The position numbers and the translations under genes are program-made. DNA of 64,000 nucleotides from Homalodisca vitripennis. Lineage: Eukaryota > Arthropoda > Insecta > Hemiptera > Cicadellidae. Location of the stretch: NCBI RefSeq assembly GCF_021130785.1, contig NC_060213.1, positions 100,759,501 through 100,823,500 of the forward strand. Reading direction: 5' to 3'. The first letter of the stretch is position 1. Every line of letters begins with the position of its first letter. Below the pieces are notes generated by a model. The model was given only the letters and a program-made list of their open reading frames with translations, was not told the origin of the DNA and did no database searches. Below are positions 11,746-23,575 of the stretch, one piece after another.

Positions 11746-13090
11746 TTTTTAAATTATGAAGACCAACACAGTAAGATAGTACGTGGATATCCTTATTTTT
11801 GTTGAATTTGCCTTGTATGTGTATGGTGAACGTCGTCAGTAGACTTTTCTTGTCTTACCTAAAACCCAATTTCAAAACCCAAATTTAAAAATTATATTTT
11901 CGAGTGTGGCAATAACGATTTTTATTTTATTTTTTCACATTTGAAGCTCTTAGATACTTAAAGGTGGAATAGCCTCATCTGTATAATAATTATTTTTGAA
12001 AGGTTAACCTATTTCTTTAACGCATTGATGGTACTTTTAATTTGTTTTCATTGAACATCATTCAAATATGTTCAACGCCAATAGCATAATTATTATTTCC
12101 ATAGAATAATACATATTTGTCGTTAAAGGCGTTCGCTAAACGATCTTAAAAATTGGATTAAATGCCTGCACTCATAGTAAGTAGTAAGTGACAAGCAAAT
12201 GCAACATACATATTAAGTTCCAAAAAAAGATTTTTAATTCCCCAAAGTTTTACATAATTTTGTACATTAGTTGGATTTAATTCAAAATATTAATTTACTG
12301 GTGAACTCCCGAATCCTCCTTAAGCATGAAACCAGCGAACAGGAAATTGTAGAACCGGTGCCCTCCAATATTATTCTTATTAAAATTAGAATGGCGAGAT
12401 AGGGTTACCGACGAATTTTGTTACTGCGAATACTGATATGATGCTGGGAAGCAAGAAAACAGGTATATTTCGAATAACGATTTAAGCATAAAATAAGTTT
12501 ATCGCTGTGTATACCAAGACATTTCCAGGCATATAAGATTATAAACTACATCACTGGAAACAAATAAGTAAATTAACAACAGAAAAATAGATAAAAAATT
12601 ATTGGCTGAAGGAAGTAATACAATAGAAGAAATCAAAAATATGTTTGTAAACTAATACTCCAGAATCGGAATGGGTAGGCGAACTAGCTGACTTTATAGG
12701 CAGCTAAACAAGTATCTGACGTGTACAGCATCTTATGCCTTTGTTAGTATTCGGGCCAGTCAAGAAATAAGTTAATTAGAGATTTTGTAACTAGTAAAAG
12801 TCAGTTCAAGAACAAACGATGACCATAAGGTAATAATCAGTGAAATAGAATATTATTCTCACAAGGTTAGCACAGTTAAATTACAACATTATTGGTTACA
12901 TGTTTTTTTTTTTTTTTTTTTTTTTTTTTTAGTGTATATTATAGTAAAATACTGTAATGATTCATACTAGTCTAATGCGAGCAAACATCTAAGATTTTCT
13001 AAGAGTGGTGCTATTAGTAACAACCATTTTATCTAGGTCAAGATATAGTAAACATACAACACTTGAGATCTGCTCTCCTTGGGACGTTAC
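11746..13090. other. AT-rich spacer with a poly(T) tract
   Basis: No gene is recognised. A run of 28 T lies at 12903-12930; it may be the poly(A) tail of a minus-strand retrocopy, but no polyadenylation signal or coding relic was found next to it. Confidence 0.5.
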
Positions 13091-13094
13091 TCTA

Positions 13095-15358
13095 CAAAAC
13101 TACAAGCTCTACAAGCATCGTCTGCCGCCATGTTCGAGAGCTACCATACAAGTGATGTCGTCAGTCTCCACTTGGCAGTCCGACTGGTCGTCAGTAATAC
13201 CACCAGACACCTTACGCACAGTGTTGATCATTACCGCAGAAAATACAACCGGCCTGAGTACAGTCTGGAGAAGCATACTCTACCGTCATGTTAAATCAAG
13301 CAGAGCTATTAATGTTGACTTGTAAATCCACATTACTGTCCGGTTGTCACTACTAACTCCACAGAAACCTGTACAAAGTAGACCATTACCACACACAACC
13401 GGCTGAATGCAGTCTCAAGAAGCATAGTCTACCGTCATGCTAAATCAAGCAGAGCTGTTAATGTTGACTTGTTACTCCACATTACTGTCCGGTTGTCACC
13501 ACTAACTCCACAGAAACTTGCACACAGTTTACCATTACCACACAAAACACAACCGGCTGAATGCAATCTCAAGAAGCATAGTCTACCGTCATGTTACATC
13601 AAGCAGAGCTGTTAATGTTGACTTGTAACTCCACATTACTGTCCGGTTGTCACTACTAACTCCACAAAAACCTGCACAAAGTTGACCATTACCACACAAA
13701 ACACAACCGGCTGAATGCAGTCTCAAGAAGCATAGTCTACCGTCATGTTACATCAAGCAGATCTGTTAGTGTTGACTTGTAACTCCACATTACTGTCCGG
13801 TTGTCACTACTAACTCCACAGAAACCTGCACAAAGTTGACCATTACCACACAAAACACAACCGGCTGAATGCAGTCTCAAGAAGCATAGTCTACCGTCAT
13901 GTTACATCAAGCAGAGCTGTTAATGTTGACTTGTAACTCCACATTACTGTCCGGTTGTCACCACTAACTCCACAGAAACCTGCACAAAGTAGACCATTAT
14001 CACACAACCGGCTGAATGCAGTCTCATAAAGCATAGTCTACCGTCATGTTACATCAAGCAGCGCTGTTAATGTTGACTTGTAACTCCACATTACTGTCCA
14101 GTTGTCACTACTAACTCCACAGAAACCTGCACAAAGTAGACCATTACCACACAACTGGCTGAATGCAGTCTCAAGAAGCATAGTCTACCGTCATGTTACA
14201 TCAATCAGAGCTGTTAATGTTGACTTGTAACTCCACATTACTGTCCGGTTGTCACTACTAACTGCACAGAAACCTGCACAAAGTTTACCATTACCACACA
14301 AAACAAAACCGGCTGAATGCAGTCTCAAGAAGCATAGTCTACCGTCATGTTACATCAAGCAGAGCTATTAATGTTGACTTGACAACCACATTACTGTCCG
14401 GTTGTCACTACTAACTGCACAGAAACCTGCACAAAGTTTATCATTACCACACAAAACAAAACCGGCTGAATGCAGTCTCAAGAAGCATAGTCTACCGTCA
14501 TGTTACATCAAGCAGAGCTATTAATGTTGACTTGTGACAACCACATTACTGCCCGGTTGTCACTACTAACTCCACAGAAACCTGCACAAAGTTTACAATT
14601 ACCACACACAAAACAAAACCTACTGAATGCAGTCTCAAGAAGCATAGTCTACCGTCATGTTACATCAAGCAGAGCTGTTAATGTTGACTTGTAACTCCAC
14701 ATTACTGTCCGGTTGTCACTACTAACTCCACAGAAACCTGCACAAAGTTTACCATTACCACACAAAACAAAACCTACTGAATGCAGTCTCAAGAAGCATA
14801 GTCTACCGTCATGTTACATCAAGCAGAGCTGTTAATGTTGACTTGTAACTCCACATTACTGTCCGGTTGTCACTACTAACTCCACAGAAACCTGCACAAA
14901 GTTTACCATTACCACACAAAACAAAACCTACTGAATGCAGTCTCAAGAAGCATAGTCTACCGTCATGTTACATCAAGCAGATCTGTTAATGTTGACTTGT
15001 AACTCCACATTACTGTCCGGTTGTCACTACTAACTCCACAGAAACCTGCACAAAGTTTACCATTACCACACAAAACACAACCGGCTGAATGCAATCTCAA
15101 GAAGCATAGTCTACCGTCATGTTAAATCAAGCAGAGCTGTTAATGTTGACTTGTAACTCCACATTACTGTCCGGTTGTCACCACTTACTCCACAGAAATC
15201 TGCACAAAGTTCATCATTACCACATAAAATACACCCGGCTGAATTCAGTCTACCGTAATGTTAAATCATGCAGAGCTGTTAATGTTGACTTGTGACTCCA
15301 TATTACTGTTCGGTTGTCACCATTAACTACACAGAAACCTGCGCAAAGTTGACCATTA
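13095..15358 (+). repeat. 154-bp satellite array, about 14-15 units
   Basis: The phrase GGCTGAATGCAGTCTCAAG recurs at 13401, 13555, 13709, 13863, 14010, 14157, 14311, 14464, then as TACTGAATG at 14621, 14775 and 14929, then 15083 and 15237. Spacing is mostly 154, with three 147-148 spacings due to a short deletion in a CA-rich linker. The unit contains ACCGTCATGTTACATCAAGC and ACTCCACATTACTGTCCGG. The first units (13095-13400) and the last (15237-15358) are the most diverged. Open frames across the array are by-products. Confidence 0.96.
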
Positions 15359-15741
15359 CTATATAGAGTGTGTACGAACTTGACCGTAATATTTTGGGGG
15401 TTTGTTTTTCGAGTCATGGCAAACAAAAAATGTAATAAAAAAACTGCCCAGAATGTTTAGTTTACTTTTTGCCAGTCTTTATGTTATTTTTAGATTTTAT
15501 TGCTTATTTCAGAAAGCAATCAAGGTCAAAAATAAAAATTGTGTAATATTTTTGTTCGGACAGTCTTAAATCAGAGAGCAATTAATATTATAACACCATA
15601 AGCGTTTGAAGATGATAAGTTGTTGAAACTTAATAAGGAACTAGTCATTAAGGTTATACAAGTTTTGGCAGACTAATAAAAGTTGTCCAATGTAATTTCA
15701 AATATTTTGACACCTTGATCATAAATATATGTCAATAAAAT

Positions 15742-15823
15742 AATGTAGACATAAGCTTTTAACTGCTGTATAGCACGGTTAATATTCAGTGCACTACGAC
15801 AGTTAAAAGCTTACATCTACATT
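15742..15823. ncRNA. MicroRNA-like hairpin (candidate)
   Basis: The arms 15742-15776 and 15789-15823 are reverse complementary at 29 of 35 positions plus one G-U pair, around a 12-base loop. Mismatches come in adjacent pairs, as in many precursor hairpins, and the central AAGCTTTTAACTG block pairs perfectly. Pairing extends a few bases beyond (AATAATG/CATTATT). Length and shape suit an animal pre-miRNA. A small foldback transposon is the main alternative. No expression evidence is available from sequence alone. Confidence 0.4.
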
Positions 15824-15827
15824 ATTT

Positions 15828-17095
15828 CTTGGTTGATTTTTATGTTTTAGGTGTTAAATTATTTATAATAAACTTTTAACTACTGTTTTATTATTTGCAT
15901 AATACCATAATCTTGTTAGTTGTTATTTTATTAAGGTTTAAAAATTTCAACCGTACGCCATCTTCACAAGTGATATATTATTATATATTTGTTTGATTTT
16001 AAACTACAAGAACAATAGTTGTGCCGAATTTAGTTTTCTTTAATTATTTAATAAAATATAATATTAAATCTAAATACAAATACAGTGAGACAGGCAGTAA
16101 ACTGAGCATTCCAGATCCATATTTATATTACATTTTTTGTTCGCCATAACCTGAAGGTCATATCCCCATAATATTACCGGAGAGTTCATAAACACCCCGT
16201 AAAACACACAAGCAGCTGAAAGGTCAGCCTGAAATAAGAAACATCTGCCAACATGTTGGATCAATTAAAGCTACTAATGTTGTCTTGTCAACCCCCATTC
16301 AGTAGTATGTATAGCAGTAAACAATTACATAAAAAACATTCAGCACAATATTTACAATCATACTCATACAATAACAACGAAATATTGTTCCGTGTGTAAA
16401 AATTGATTTACTAAATGGAATACTAATATTTTGGTCTGTAGCTCACCTATAAATACGATGATGAGGCTCTATAATTTATTGATGAGTAGAGTCGATATTT
16501 TCTGGGATGAACTCAACACAATCCGAGTAGAAGTGGCTCAAAACATGCCTAAGTTGTTTGGAAAAATGTCATATAAACACGTAGTTTTGCAGATTTGCTT
16601 TTTAAATTGTGTAAATAATTTATTTTTATTTTATTTTAAAAGTCCGAGGCTTCTGAGCATTGTGGATCTTCTGTTACTGTTATAGAGTTATAAAATTTGG
16701 TCGGAGTTCTTATATATTTATTACATTTATATACTTTTTTGGTTACTAATTAGTTGTAGTTATTGATTGTAGTTACTTTATGTGAAGTCTTTTAATTTAA
16801 GTGATATCCATTATGTGCAATTCAAAAACTTGTTAGTGACTTAACACTAATAGATTTAGGTCAAAATGTACTACTTTGTTTGATATTATTATAATAAACT
16901 GCTACATATTTCACTAGATGTATTCATGTGTGTTTAGCATCAAAGCAAATAAATCTTGCAACTCTTAGATTATAAATGTTTATTTCAGTGTCGACCCAAT
17001 TCGGATCTATTCCCAGGCAGAATTTCCAAACATTAACTATGAAGATAATAATTATGGTAATCAAACGTAGCTATGGCTGGAAGCATTTGTTCAAC
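15828..17095. other. AT-rich spacer with one lone satellite relic
   Basis: Mostly nothing recognisable. At 16200-16310 a diverged single copy of the 154-bp satellite is present (AAACATCTGCCAACATGTTGG then ACTAATGTTGTCTTGTCAAC). An 84-codon plus-strand frame (16431-16685) is not supported as a gene. Confidence 0.5.
16200..16315 (+). repeat. Lone diverged copy of the 154-bp satellite
   Basis: The order of blocks matches the array unit: CATCTGCCAACATGTTGGAT, AAAGCTACTAATGTTGTCTT, then AACCCCCATT, with many substitutions. Confidence 0.6.
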
Positions 17096-17096
17096 A

Positions 17097-17450
17097 CGAA
17101 AGTTCAGCTCAGCTCCATTTTACCTTCCTCTTCGTGAAGCTCCACCGGCGAAAACCCGGTTGTTCTATCGAAATCTGAGATTGTGTCTGAAATATCGTAG
17201 TGCACTCAATTGTGCGCCTGATTAAACAATGAGAATCATCTCTTCATGTTCATTACATGTTCTGTAGTCTAGTTGTCTCTGGTGTCGAAACGATGCAACG
17301 AGTTCATTTGAGCTTCTTCGTCACCTACTGTTTTTGGATCTCTTCAGACGAACACGTTTCCAGATTCCAGGAGTCAAGTCTATAACAGCGTCATACTGCA
17401 GACGCCGCACTAAGAGGAAGGTGAACTGGAGCTAAACTCAACATTCACAT
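17097..17450. mobile_element. MITE-like element of family R, inverted ends
   Basis: The left end (AGCTCAGCTCCATTTTACCT then TCCTCTTCGTG, from 17104) is the reverse complement of the right end (CACTAAGAGGAAGGTGAACT then GGAGCTAAACT, 17408-17438). Arms are about 35 bases and the total is near 350. The interior shares GTAGTGCACTCAATTG, GGTGTCGAAACGATG and CTTCTTCGTCACC with 9458-9855. There is no coding capacity, so it is a non-autonomous element. The target duplication is unclear. Confidence 0.7.
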
Positions 17451-17654
17451 TGAATCAACCCTTTCTACCAGAAACTAGGTTATGTGTACTTAAATCTGTT
17501 TCACAATTACAGTTTTGGTTTATATCTCCAAAACATCTTGCATACCATATTTATGTTCCACCTACCCGTTTTAAAACACGATTTGATTACTTTGGATTCC
17601 CCAAACATAAACTCTAGATACGCCACTAATATGATAATCACATGACTAAGCGTG

Positions 17655-17775
17655 AACTACTGCAAAGCAGAATTGCAATTATCATCTACCAACAATGTGG
17701 ACCATCAAGAGTTACTAATTTCGACTGTTTTCAGTCTGACTGGTCATCAATAATTCCAAAAACCACTGTTTTTAG
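17655..17775 (+). repeat. Lone diverged copy of the 154-bp satellite
   Basis: ATCTACCAACAATGTGGACC, then GAGTTACTAATTTCGACTG and GTCTGACTGGTCATCAATAA follow the order of the diverged first unit of the array at 13105-13200. Confidence 0.6.
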
Positions 17776-17779
17776 TTTT

Positions 17780-19490
17780 TTCCCACAGTCCCAGTAAAAG
17801 GAGCTGGACTACAAGATATACTAAGTTTGCCATGGACTACACTAGATCGCCCTTGCGGTTGGCTACTTTCAGTCATTGAGGTCACATATGCATCATGTGT
17901 AACGGCTATAACGGTATATTTATTGTTAGCCTTGAACGAAGTGAGCAGTTTAGTGTTGTACAGTTTTAACATTATTAATTTTTACTGCTCTTCATAGTCA
18001 TACAAGGACAACATAAATGTGTTTGTTTAATTTTAACCCCTTCGCCAAACAACAATTTCTGAAAGTCATTTGGGCTCTACTATTAGTTTGTAATGATGAT
18101 ATATTTCTAAATCAAAGCTTCCGTCTATTTCGTAATCAAAAGATAAAGTTTTAGGCTTTTAGTACTTATGTACTAAATACCAATGTGAGATAAATACTTT
18201 TCTTTTAATTCAATTGTTTTCTACGTTGTTTCCTTTCATTCTTAATAAAAATTAAATATTGTACACTCTATGAGAGTAGATATTATATCCTAACAGTTAT
18301 CTCAATGTTAACGTAGAAAATGAATCAAGATCTTATGATATTGTTTTTAATAATGCTAGGAAATCTAGATAAATAATAATAATAGTTGTCACGTTAATAA
18401 CTATGCTTCACAGGTGGCTCTACACTTGCAATAATAATTTAATCCTGATTAACTACACTTAGTCATTAAACAATGTTAGTAAATAAATTTTCTTGTTTCA
18501 AAGACCCATTTAACATTGTGCGTTTTCTGGTTCATCAGTCAGAATGTTTTGACCCATGAAAGATCCGAAATGATCACCCAGTAAGCACTGGGCAAGGATC
18601 TATCAGGATTTTTATCTGTAATGCTGTCTTTAAGGATCTATCGAGCTTACTTGGCTGGAGGGCTCGCGTTTTGAAATATTGGCGGAGGAAAAGATTTCAA
18701 ATATTCTCTTCTCAAAATTACATTACTACTGATATCATAATGACAATTTCACAAAATAATACGGATTTCTGATTATGTTAACCATAAATGTACCATAAAA
18801 TATTCTAATTGTTTGTTCATGTCCCTCGTCATTGACTGTACTTTTTCTCCATTTGGTCCACCTTACCCCATAAAACTTAACTTTTAACTACTTCGCAGTC
18901 TGTTTGTGGTTGCTAGTTTTTGTCCTCGATTGCAGAAAGCTGCAGGATACATGTTCGTCTAGAGTCCGTCTTATACTCGTACTTTGGATTTCAGGGAGAG
19001 TCGAGGTGGTACTGCCGAATCAACACGAGTAGATCTACTTACGTGGAGTTGGGATGGACTGCAGTTTGGTTTCCACAGTGAGATAAAAGTATCTCAAGAT
19101 TTCAATTGTGTAAGCAAAGTTTCTACGCTAAGAGGACCTGCAAACTTAGATTGTAGTAAAGATCGTGTTTTTGACAATCAGGTTAGTAATGCTACTGCGT
19201 TGAGTTGCATTCAAGCTATCGCTTGTCACTGATGTCAGCTTTGTATCAAGAGTATAATATTGATGCTAATAACATAATCTTTTTCATCATGCACAATCAT
19301 TCCTAGAGTTCGGTCTCATGGCTCTATTATTAGAGGATTCTCTACGAGGATGTTTCGAATCAAAACATTTTCTACGTGGAATGCGTTGGTCACAAAAGCT
19401 GAAGGATGTATGCAAGAGTATATATTGTAGTAATTAGCGCCCCGAACATCATTTTTTAAGAGAAGCTGATCCCTCTTTAAGTGATTCACC
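17780..19490. other. Spacer with one weak exon candidate
   Basis: Mostly AT-rich. At 19004-19181 a frame is bounded by an acceptor-like TTTGGATTTCAG and a donor-like CAGGTTAGT, giving about 58 codons of mixed composition (18984-19232 is open overall). No family is recognised, so this stays a suggestion. The stretch 18560-18660 has two AAGGATCTATC direct repeats. Confidence 0.35.
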
Positions 19491-19494
19491 TTTA

Positions 19495-19690
19495 AGCCTT
19501 ATTCTGCCCGTTCTCATGGGCCACTGGCTTTTGCGAGGATCTTATCAAACCGAATAAGGAACAGATTCGATACAGTACAAGGTCGATGATACTGATAAAA
19601 AGGCGTCACAGACAGGATCTCAACCTGCGGTATCTCTTACTCAGATCCTAAGTCCAACGTGACGTCTTAGACCGCTCGGCTATTCAGCAC
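19495..19690 (-). mobile_element. tRNA-Leu-derived SINE
   Basis: On the minus strand, TAGCCGAGCGGTCTAAGACG (A box, near 19677-19658) is followed by ACTTAGG, matching a Leu-UAG type anticodon loop, then GCAGGTTGAGATCCTGT (B box and T arm). The T stem pairs, but the acceptor ends do not pair, so it is not a functional tRNA. The tail continues as TGTGACGCC and unique sequence to about 19495. Confidence 0.7.
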
Positions 19691-19699
19691 TCTCCAATG

Positions 19700-20050
19700 A
19701 TTATTAATTATAGGTTAGTTATTTACCTTCGAATGAGAGCCACTCCCTTTTAGCATAATGTGAAGAACATCATTGTTGTAAAAGAATTTTCTGCACGTCT
19801 TCTAATATAATGCTAGAATTTTTTTTACAATCACAAACATCAAGTCTCTAGGTGAGGCCATAGTGAACCATCAGTTTAAAAAGAACTAACTTAAGACTAA
19901 TATAAATTAAATATGTTAATAACAAAAGTGACGAGCCTAATTACAATTTAAACCTGTAGAAAGCCAGTTTACAAACGACCACCCATCAGATATTCAGATC
20001 CTTCCTTTGCGTTTCGTTACTAAATTGTTATTGAAATTTACGTTATTGCC
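19700..20050. other. AT-rich spacer
   Basis: Nothing recognised. Confidence 0.5.
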
Positions 20051-20058
20051 GATAAAAG

Positions 20059-20287
20059 TTAACGGTGGCGGCGAGGTGCTCTGATGGGACCACGGACGAG
20101 AGTCTCTGAAGCATTAACTGCTTGTTTGCGCCTCATAACCTGTCGTGGAACCAGAGGAATTAATTTGGAACTGCGGCGGCCACACAGCGCTACCGGCCGG
20201 AGGCTCTGACAGAGCGGAGAGACTTGGTCCTCAATCAGAAGAGTATTATTTGTCACAGAAAACATACAAGAGCGTATGTCGAAAACA
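20059..20287 (+). other. GC-rich CpG-bearing block ending in a donor-like site
   Basis: About 200 bases far richer in GC and CpG than the flanks. A plus-strand frame from an ATG at 20145 runs through it to the donor-like CGAAAACAGGTAAAT (20279-20293), which would close an exon of about 48 codons. A minus-strand frame (20265-20059) also exists. It could be a first exon with promoter or an unrelated insertion. No protein family is recognised. Confidence 0.25.
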
Positions 20288-20599
20288 GGTAAATTGCAGA
20301 GAAGTGATAAGTGTTCAACAGCCCATTAAAATTAATCATTTCTATCTTTCTACAAATAGTGTGTTTCAATATATATTTTTAGATTGAATCGATATTTGAA
20401 CACTTCACTTCTAGTGACAGAAGATATATTATTCTTCTTTAGATTGCTACTGTATGACTGCAAGAGACGTAACGTAAATTATCAAAGGCTTTTATGGTCA
20501 CCACTTATCAAAATTGAGTTGGTACAATCAGTGCTCGGTTGGATAGGTGATCAATTCTTTAGCCATCTTCAAGCCTCATCACGTACCTTTCCTTAATAC

Positions 20600-23430
20600 A
20601 AATCAAATCAAATCAAATCAAATATCCTTTATTTCCATCAGACATGTAACATGCATTGGATTGCGTCATAAATATTAAAAAAAACACATATACAGTTTTG
20701 TATCTATAAAATTATTATTAATCAATTATTAATATATTATATATTATAATTAATCAATTATTAAAACTAATTAATTTTACATCATACAGACTATTTATTT
20801 CCAATAAATTTCACTGAGGGTGTAGAAACATTTTTCTATTAAAAAAGCCTTCAGTGTTCTCTTAAAGACCATTATATCATTTACATTCTTTAGGTCCACA
20901 GGAAGAGAATTATAAAAAATTACGGCATTATAAAAACAGTGATGTTTGAAAAAAGAGGTTGCATGGGGGGGGGGGGAATATTTAATTTGTTGCTATTCCT
21001 GAGACAGTGTCCGGACTGCGGAATTAGTGACTCGAAAATGCCCTGGTTTTGCTTAAAAAAGACCAATGTGTGGTAAATATATATACTTGGAAAATTAAGC
21101 AGATTGAAGTTCTTAAAGTGTGATTTGCAGGATTCTGATTGACGGATGCCAGCAATAGCTCTCACCGTTTTCTTCTGCAAAAGAAAGACATGGTTTGTTC
21201 TGCAATTTTTCAAAACCCCAAATTTTCAACAGCGTATTGAAAAGGTAGGGGATAAACTAATGCAAAATATGAAGTTAGAAGCACATCGGTGCCCGTGAAG
21301 ATGAAAGTCTACGAAGAACAAAAATACCAGCACAGACTTTACGTGCGACATGATTTACATGAAAGGAGAAGCTAAGATTCCTATCGACAATTAGGCCTAA
21401 AAAACTTGACCATTTGCTCAGAACAAACCTCTGTATCGCCAACCCCAACACTCAAAGAGTCCATTGCGTCTTGATGAAATTGAAAAATCTAGCAATGTAG
21501 TTTTATCCAGTATTCACGGCCAAACCATTACTCTGAAACCACTGGACTATTGAATTACACTGAACAAACGTATTTATCTACCCATATTGAAACGACAAGA
21601 CTCATCAATTACAAGTGATATGAGTCGTCAGCAAACAAACACAACAAGCCCCTCGAAACACAAACTGCTGAGGTCATTCACATAAAAAATTAAGAGGAAG
21701 GGTCCAAGTATGGAGCCCTGTGGCACACCCGTCTTGACAATACTTGCTCGTCAGAAAAGCATCTTTTCCTAGTATTTACGTCAACGTATGGAATTTCCAC
21801 AACTTGTCTACGCTGACTCAAGAAAGATGACAGCCATTGATTTGCCAAGCCACGCACACCCACTCTGTCAAGCTTTTTGCAAAAGAAGTTCATGCGAAAC
21901 CATGTCAAATGCTTTTCTCAAATCAAAAAAAGATACCAGTAGAAAAACTGTCCTTCATCAAGAGCTTTAACAACTTTATCCAAGAGAGCAAACATTGCCT
22001 TCATTGTTGAGCCTCCCTTGACAAAGCCAAAACTGTTTGTCAAACATAACTTTATTACTCTCCAGGAAAGCCGTTAACCTTATCAAAACTGCCTTCTCAA
22101 ACACCTTAGAAAATGTCGATCCAATCGAAATAGGCCTGAAATTATCAAGTTCCTCAAACCAGTCCCCTTTTATGTAACGGCTTCACTATAGACAACTTTA
22201 AAATGTCAAGGAAACAGGCCATTTTCAAACGAAAAATTTATCAAATGAGCAAGTGGCCTAACAAAAATACTCCGTACATGATTTAAGAAGCTTCGATGAT
22301 ATATTGTCGAAGCCAGAAGAAGCCTTTGCTTTTATAGATCTGATGATGTCAGATACTTCCACTTCAGAAACAGTGAAAAGAAAAATGAAGACAACCCCTG
22401 CACATGATTGTTGTTGAAGAAGAGACAACGATATGGAAGATGAACTTGCATTCGACACATTAATGAAGAAAATCATTGAACAAGTTAGAAACGTCCTTCG
22501 GATCCCTAATAATGACTCCTTTACTATCCTTGATGGTTCGAGGGATATCTGCCAAAAACTCTTGCCTTACCTCTATGCTCGTTCACTATGTCCCACACAG
22601 TCTTAACTTTTATTTGAGGAAGTCTGCAGTAAATGTTTAACTTTAGATGACTTAGCTTCCCTCACACTAGCCCTATATTGCCTCTTCAAAGAAAGGTATT
22701 GTTTTCTTCTCTCATCAGAAGAACTCAGGTCTTTAGTTTTATAATACCAATGCGCAACCAAATCACGTAGCATTCAATTTGCTCCTGGGTTAAAGACACT
22801 TTTGGCATTTGGAGAACGCCCACGAATCCGAACCCTTTTCTCAGGAAAAGCCTGAATGAAATAAAAACTCTTTAGGAGGACATAAACAAGCTCATCTTAT
22901 CATCCATTGTTCTAGCCGCGTAAACATCATGCCATGTTTCCCCACCCAGAAGATGTCTAAAAATACGAAACAATTATCTTCTACAAATGATCGTTAAGCA
23001 TAAACTTAGGGCAATCAGGACTAGATAAATACCTGACATGTGAGATTTGTGCATGGTGATCGGACAGTGCATTTATCACGACAGAGCAACTGAAAATGTC
23101 TTCAGAAAGATCAGTATATACGTGATCAATTAGGGACCGGGAGTTTTTAAATTCCTCGTAAATGAATTTACTTTATTGCTTAAATCGTGAGATGCCATCA
23201 TGGATAGAAGACTATCTACTTTCATGTCAGCAACAGAGAGATTAACATTGAAATCACCCACAAACAAACAGTTCTAACTTCTGGATTTTACTTTACAGAA
23301 CATTGAAAGAAAACCTTTTATACAAGAGGAATTTTAGTTACTTGAATAATTAATTAGGACCATCTTATAATCAAACCCGAAGAAAAAAAGGTTCATTTAT
23401 GTATATAAAAGATGACTGGAGAGAATTAAA
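20600..23430 (-). mobile_element. Non-LTR retrotransposon A (jockey/CR1-like), decayed
   Basis: The 3' end lies at 20600, where the minus strand ends AATAAAGGATATTTGATTTG followed by about five ATTTG units. Reading upstream come a 3' UTR (20623-20795), the C-terminal domain, reverse transcriptase and the end of an endonuclease domain near 23260-23030. The 5' part is missing or unrecognisable beyond about 23430. A simple-repeat tail after AATAAA is shared by the other LINE ends at 23576, 27836 and 46035. Confidence 0.9.
20797..23420 (-). pseudogene. LINE A ORF2: endonuclease and reverse transcriptase, broken
   Basis: Seen on the minus strand from 5' to 3': VGDFNVN (about 23262-23242) and LSDHHAQ (about 23065-23045) of an APE-type endonuclease; ASSGFDNISSKLLKSC (about 22330-22290); DNFRPISIGSTFSKVFEKA of the RT fingers (about 22155); FDLRKAFDMVSH (RT motif A, about 21915); a frameshifted GVPQGS-like stretch (about 21730); FADDS (about 21635), the catalytic YADD-type motif with both aspartates intact; then a C-terminal NSLPVDLKN block and a stop near 20797. 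At least six frameshifts or stops interrupt it, including a 12-G run at 20965. It was once a reverse transcriptase for target-primed insertion and is inactive now. Confidence 0.9.
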
Positions 23431-23439
23431 CCTTTATTT

Positions 23440-23575
23440 ATTTGAAAGTAACTAATTTCCCTCAATAATAGTTTCTTAAGAGACATTAATAACGTCTTTT
23501 CCGTAAGTCATGAATGATTAAAAAGGCATATAATTTTCTCAGGTTATCTTCCATGTAAAGTTTCTAAATAAATAA
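23440..23575. other. Short AT-rich gap between two LINEs
   Basis: Nothing recognised; it may include the decayed 5' edge of LINE A. Confidence 0.4.

Noticed and set aside
12903..12930. Poly(A) tail of a processed pseudogene on the minus strand
   Set aside because: No coding relic or polyadenylation signal was found next to the homopolymer.
13005..13325. Frames of 64-106 codons within the 154-bp satellite as genes
   Set aside because: They lie wholly inside tandem repeats and change with each unit; no domain.
13095..15358. CRISPR array
   Set aside because: The whole 154-bp unit repeats with no unique spacers, and the genome is eukaryotic.
19590..19690. A functional tRNA-Leu gene
   Set aside because: A and B boxes and anticodon loop are recognisable, but the acceptor stem does not pair and the B box is degenerate, as expected of a SINE head.
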